Positions 5,547 to 7,154 of a stretch of 7,154 nt of DNA are shown piece after piece. The position numbers were made by a program, and so were the translations under genes. Each line of letters begins with the position of its first letter. The stretch's first letter is position 1. The stretch spans positions 1 through 7,154 of the forward strand of contig JAOUOM010000097.1 of NCBI GenBank assembly GCA_029880385.1, in the 5' to 3' direction. This DNA comes from Cyclobacteriaceae bacterium (GTDB taxonomy: Bacteria; Bacteroidota; Bacteroidia; Cytophagales; Cyclobacteriaceae). The notes below the pieces were generated by a model. The model made no database searches and was not told the DNA's origin. It was given only the letters and a program-made list of their open reading frames with translations.

Positions 5547-7154
5547 CTACTTCTCACTACTGAATGCGGCCATCATCAGGATGGCATCTGCCGTGCCATC
5601 CATGGTAGGCTCATTGGTGGAATAATCCCCGATATCGTCATGGTAGACGATGTAGTCATTTTGAAAATCCCGAAATTCGTCGGATCGGTTCAATTCAAGT
5701 CCGATTAATTGGTCGTAGATACTCCTCCATATTGGACCATCCACCAATCCACCGGGGACTTCCTGATGGGTTAAGGCCCAGGTGCTTGTGTGCACGTCCC
5801 GGGGGTATTCGGCATGCGCCGGAATATGCATAAACATGGATGTGCCCCATGGGTTTCGGCCCAACAGCCAATCCCGGTTAGCGATCATCAGGCTATGGTA
5901 TTGCCGGTCACCGGTCATTTGTTCGTAAAGCATGATTTGGGTAATAAGCCCTACGGTCACATTATTTGAACACCAAATAAAAGGAACCCCCGCACCAAAT
6001 ACATTCTGGCGTGCCCTCAACAGGCTTTTTTCAATTCCCTGGCGATAGTAGGAAGCGAGTTTTTCCTGAAACGCTTTGGAAACATGCGGGTACAGGGCAA
6101 AATGCCCCACATTGATAAAGGGGTATTGCTCGTAATGCGCAGCAGAGTCTTTTATCAGCAGCCCTTCGGCCCCGATGGCTTCTGCATACAGCTGGGCTTC
6201 CGTCAGGTAGTGGGTTTCACCGGTTAACCGGTACAATTCGGTCGCAGCCCACTCCATGTCATCCTGCCAGGTGATTTCGTTGTACCGATAGGGGGCACCG
6301 AACGAATTTCCCTGCTGGAACCCTTCTTTTTGCCTGCCCATACGGTACAAATCTTCCGCAGCCTCCCGATAGATGGCGATGCTCCCAGTAGGCAAAAAAC
6401 CTTCCATAATTCGGGCACCCATGGCCAATGCCGCAGCCGACCTGCCTGCGAGGTTGGCTATTCCCGTTGCCTGGCTTTTGTACCTGCCCAGGCCCTGGGG
6501 GTTTCCATCTGCAAAATAAGCCACCCGGTAGCTGTTGGCACCCCAACCATAATCCGATGGATCACTATCGGGCCATTTCCAGCCCATGTGATCACGATCG
6601 TCCGCTACCTGATGGTACAAATGTCCATTTTGTGGATGCATTTTAAGCAGCCAGTCCAGTCCCCATTTGGCTTCGTCCAATACATCTGGGATTCCGTTGG
6701 CATAGGGCTGGCCCAGCTCATTGGACAGGTCACTGAATTTATTTTGTTCCAGTTCAAAGGCCAGCAACATCCGGGCTGTTGCATTACTGGAGGTGATCAG
6801 GTATTTCAGCTGGTCACCTGCGTCATGCCAGCCACCGCTTACGTCTACATAGGCAGAGTCGGGCAGGGGGCTATAAAACACCCGTCCATCCTGTTGATGG
6901 CATGTACGGTCCAGAAAGGGGTTGTACCCACAGCGCTGTTGGCGCATAAATCCCAGCAGGTCTTCCTGAAAGGCTGGGTATGCCCCGATGTTCAGGTAAA
7001 TATCCTGGCCATTATTGAGCACGTAAGGCGAACGCAGCAAATATTTGCCAATCCCTTTGACGGCACTGAAATCCAGGGTGTAAAAATACCGGAAGTCCAT
7101 CCACCCATCTGCGTGGGAAGGAATGGGTTTTGCCCGAAGTACCCCCTGACCGGT
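5547..7154 (-). CDS. GH9 family glycoside hydrolase, N-terminus beyond the window edge
   Basis: A glycoside hydrolase family 9 enzyme, the inverting (alpha/alpha)6-barrel family of endoglucanases and related beta-glycosidases. A Met codon lies at 7100, but the frame is open for a further 18 codons to the edge. The first residues (TLDFSAVKGIGKYLLR) look like the end of an N-terminal Ig-like CelD_N domain, so the true start and any signal peptide lie outside; 535 residues are visible. Counted from that Met, the catalytic domain begins near residue 50 (FMRQQRCGYNPF). It has GGWHDAGDQLKY at 89-100 with the catalytic-base Asp pair 93/96, GIPDVLDEAKWGLDWLL at 136-152, a LGRNPWGTS element at 413-421, and DYSTNEPTMDG at 492-502 with the proton donor Glu497. 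The usual PHHR-type element is reduced to VHTS (436-439), and the final Asn of the second GH9 signature is Thr503, so specificity may differ from classical cellulases. No carbohydrate-binding or sorting domain follows at the C-terminus. Confidence 0.93.
   Translation of the reverse strand, partial: TGQGVLRAKPIPSHADGWMDFRYFYTLDFSAVKGIGKYLLRSPYVLNNGQDIYLNIGAYPAFQEDLLGFMRQQRCGYNPFLDRTCHQQDGRVFYSPLPDSAYVDVSGGWHDAGDQLKYLITSSNATARMLLAFELEQNKFSDLSNELGQPYANGIPDVLDEAKWGLDWLLKMHPQNGHLYHQVADDRDHMGWKWPDSDPSDYGWGANSYRVAYFADGNPQGLGRYKSQATGIANLAGRSAAALAMGARIMEGFLPTGSIAIYREAAEDLYRMGRQKEGFQQGNSFGAPYRYNEITWQDDMEWAATELYRLTGETHYLTEAQLYAEAIGAEGLLIKDSAAHYEQYPFINVGHFALYPHVSKAFQEKLASYYRQGIEKSLLRARQNVFGAGVPFIWCSNNVTVGLITQIMLYEQMTGDRQYHSLMIANRDWLLGRNPWGTSMFMHIPAHAEYPRDVHTSTWALTHQEVPGGLVDGPIWRSIYDQLIGLELNRSDEFRDFQNDYIVYHDDIGDYSTNEPTMDGTADAILMMAAFSSEK
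5579..5601. repeat. 8-bp hairpin inside the GH9 3' coding end
   Basis: GGATGGCA at 5579-5586 pairs perfectly with TGCCATCC at 5594-5601 across a seven-base loop. It lies 38 bases past the kinase stop codon and within GH9 codons for the MDGTADAIL segment. No U-run follows in either direction, so it is not a standard terminator. It could stabilise the 3' end of a kinase transcript that reads into GH9 antisense, or be a by-product of the coded residues. Confidence 0.35.

Overview
The window looks like a chromosomal segment of a Bacteroidota bacterium, probably an environmental or plant-polysaccharide-degrading member of the Cytophagales/Chitinophagales type. The start codons lack Shine-Dalgarno sequences and sit behind A/T-rich leaders. 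Candidate -7 boxes resemble the Bacteroidota consensus TAnnTTTG. The gene content (DUF1080 lipoprotein, GH9 glycoside hydrolase, soluble PAS histidine kinase, secreted S10 peptidase) is also typical of that phylum. This placement is inferred from protein families and signals; no marker gene is present.

Layout. Positions 1-360 carry no convincing gene. They hold a conspicuously GC-rich block with four consecutive short hairpins, which could be a structured RNA or the remnant of a mobile element. Next comes a same-strand pair that is probably co-transcribed: a DUF1080/3-keto-disaccharide hydrolase-like lipoprotein (361-1062) and a zinc-dependent medium-chain sugar/polyol dehydrogenase (1157-2173). 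They are separated by a 94-base gap containing an 8-bp inverted repeat. A strong bidirectional terminator (2229-2262) separates this pair from a convergent gene for a secreted S10 serine carboxypeptidase-like peptidase (2278-3750, minus). A 324-base divergent promoter region (3751-4074) follows, with a candidate -7 box for each side, a spaced 11-base direct repeat and a small inverted repeat over the kinase promoter. A soluble two-PAS histidine kinase (4075-5541) then runs head-on into a GH9 glycoside hydrolase (minus, 5547 to beyond the right edge). Only five bases separate the two stop codons.

How the genes may work together. The left pair and the GH9 enzyme fit carbohydrate breakdown: GH9 cleaves beta-glucan-type chains outside the cytoplasm, the DUF1080 lipoprotein may act on oxidised (3-keto) disaccharides in the envelope, and the dehydrogenase interconverts a sugar, sugar acid or polyol in the cytoplasm. 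The window contains no SusC/SusD pair, GFO/IDH/MocA oxidoreductase, transporter or response regulator, so a full utilisation locus is not shown. The peptidase and kinase have no evident link to carbohydrate use. I see no CRISPR array, tRNA, rRNA, transposase or clearly new defence-type system. The points most worth a second look are the GC-rich structured block, the DUF1080/dehydrogenase pairing, the degenerate GH9 signatures and the five-base convergent junction.
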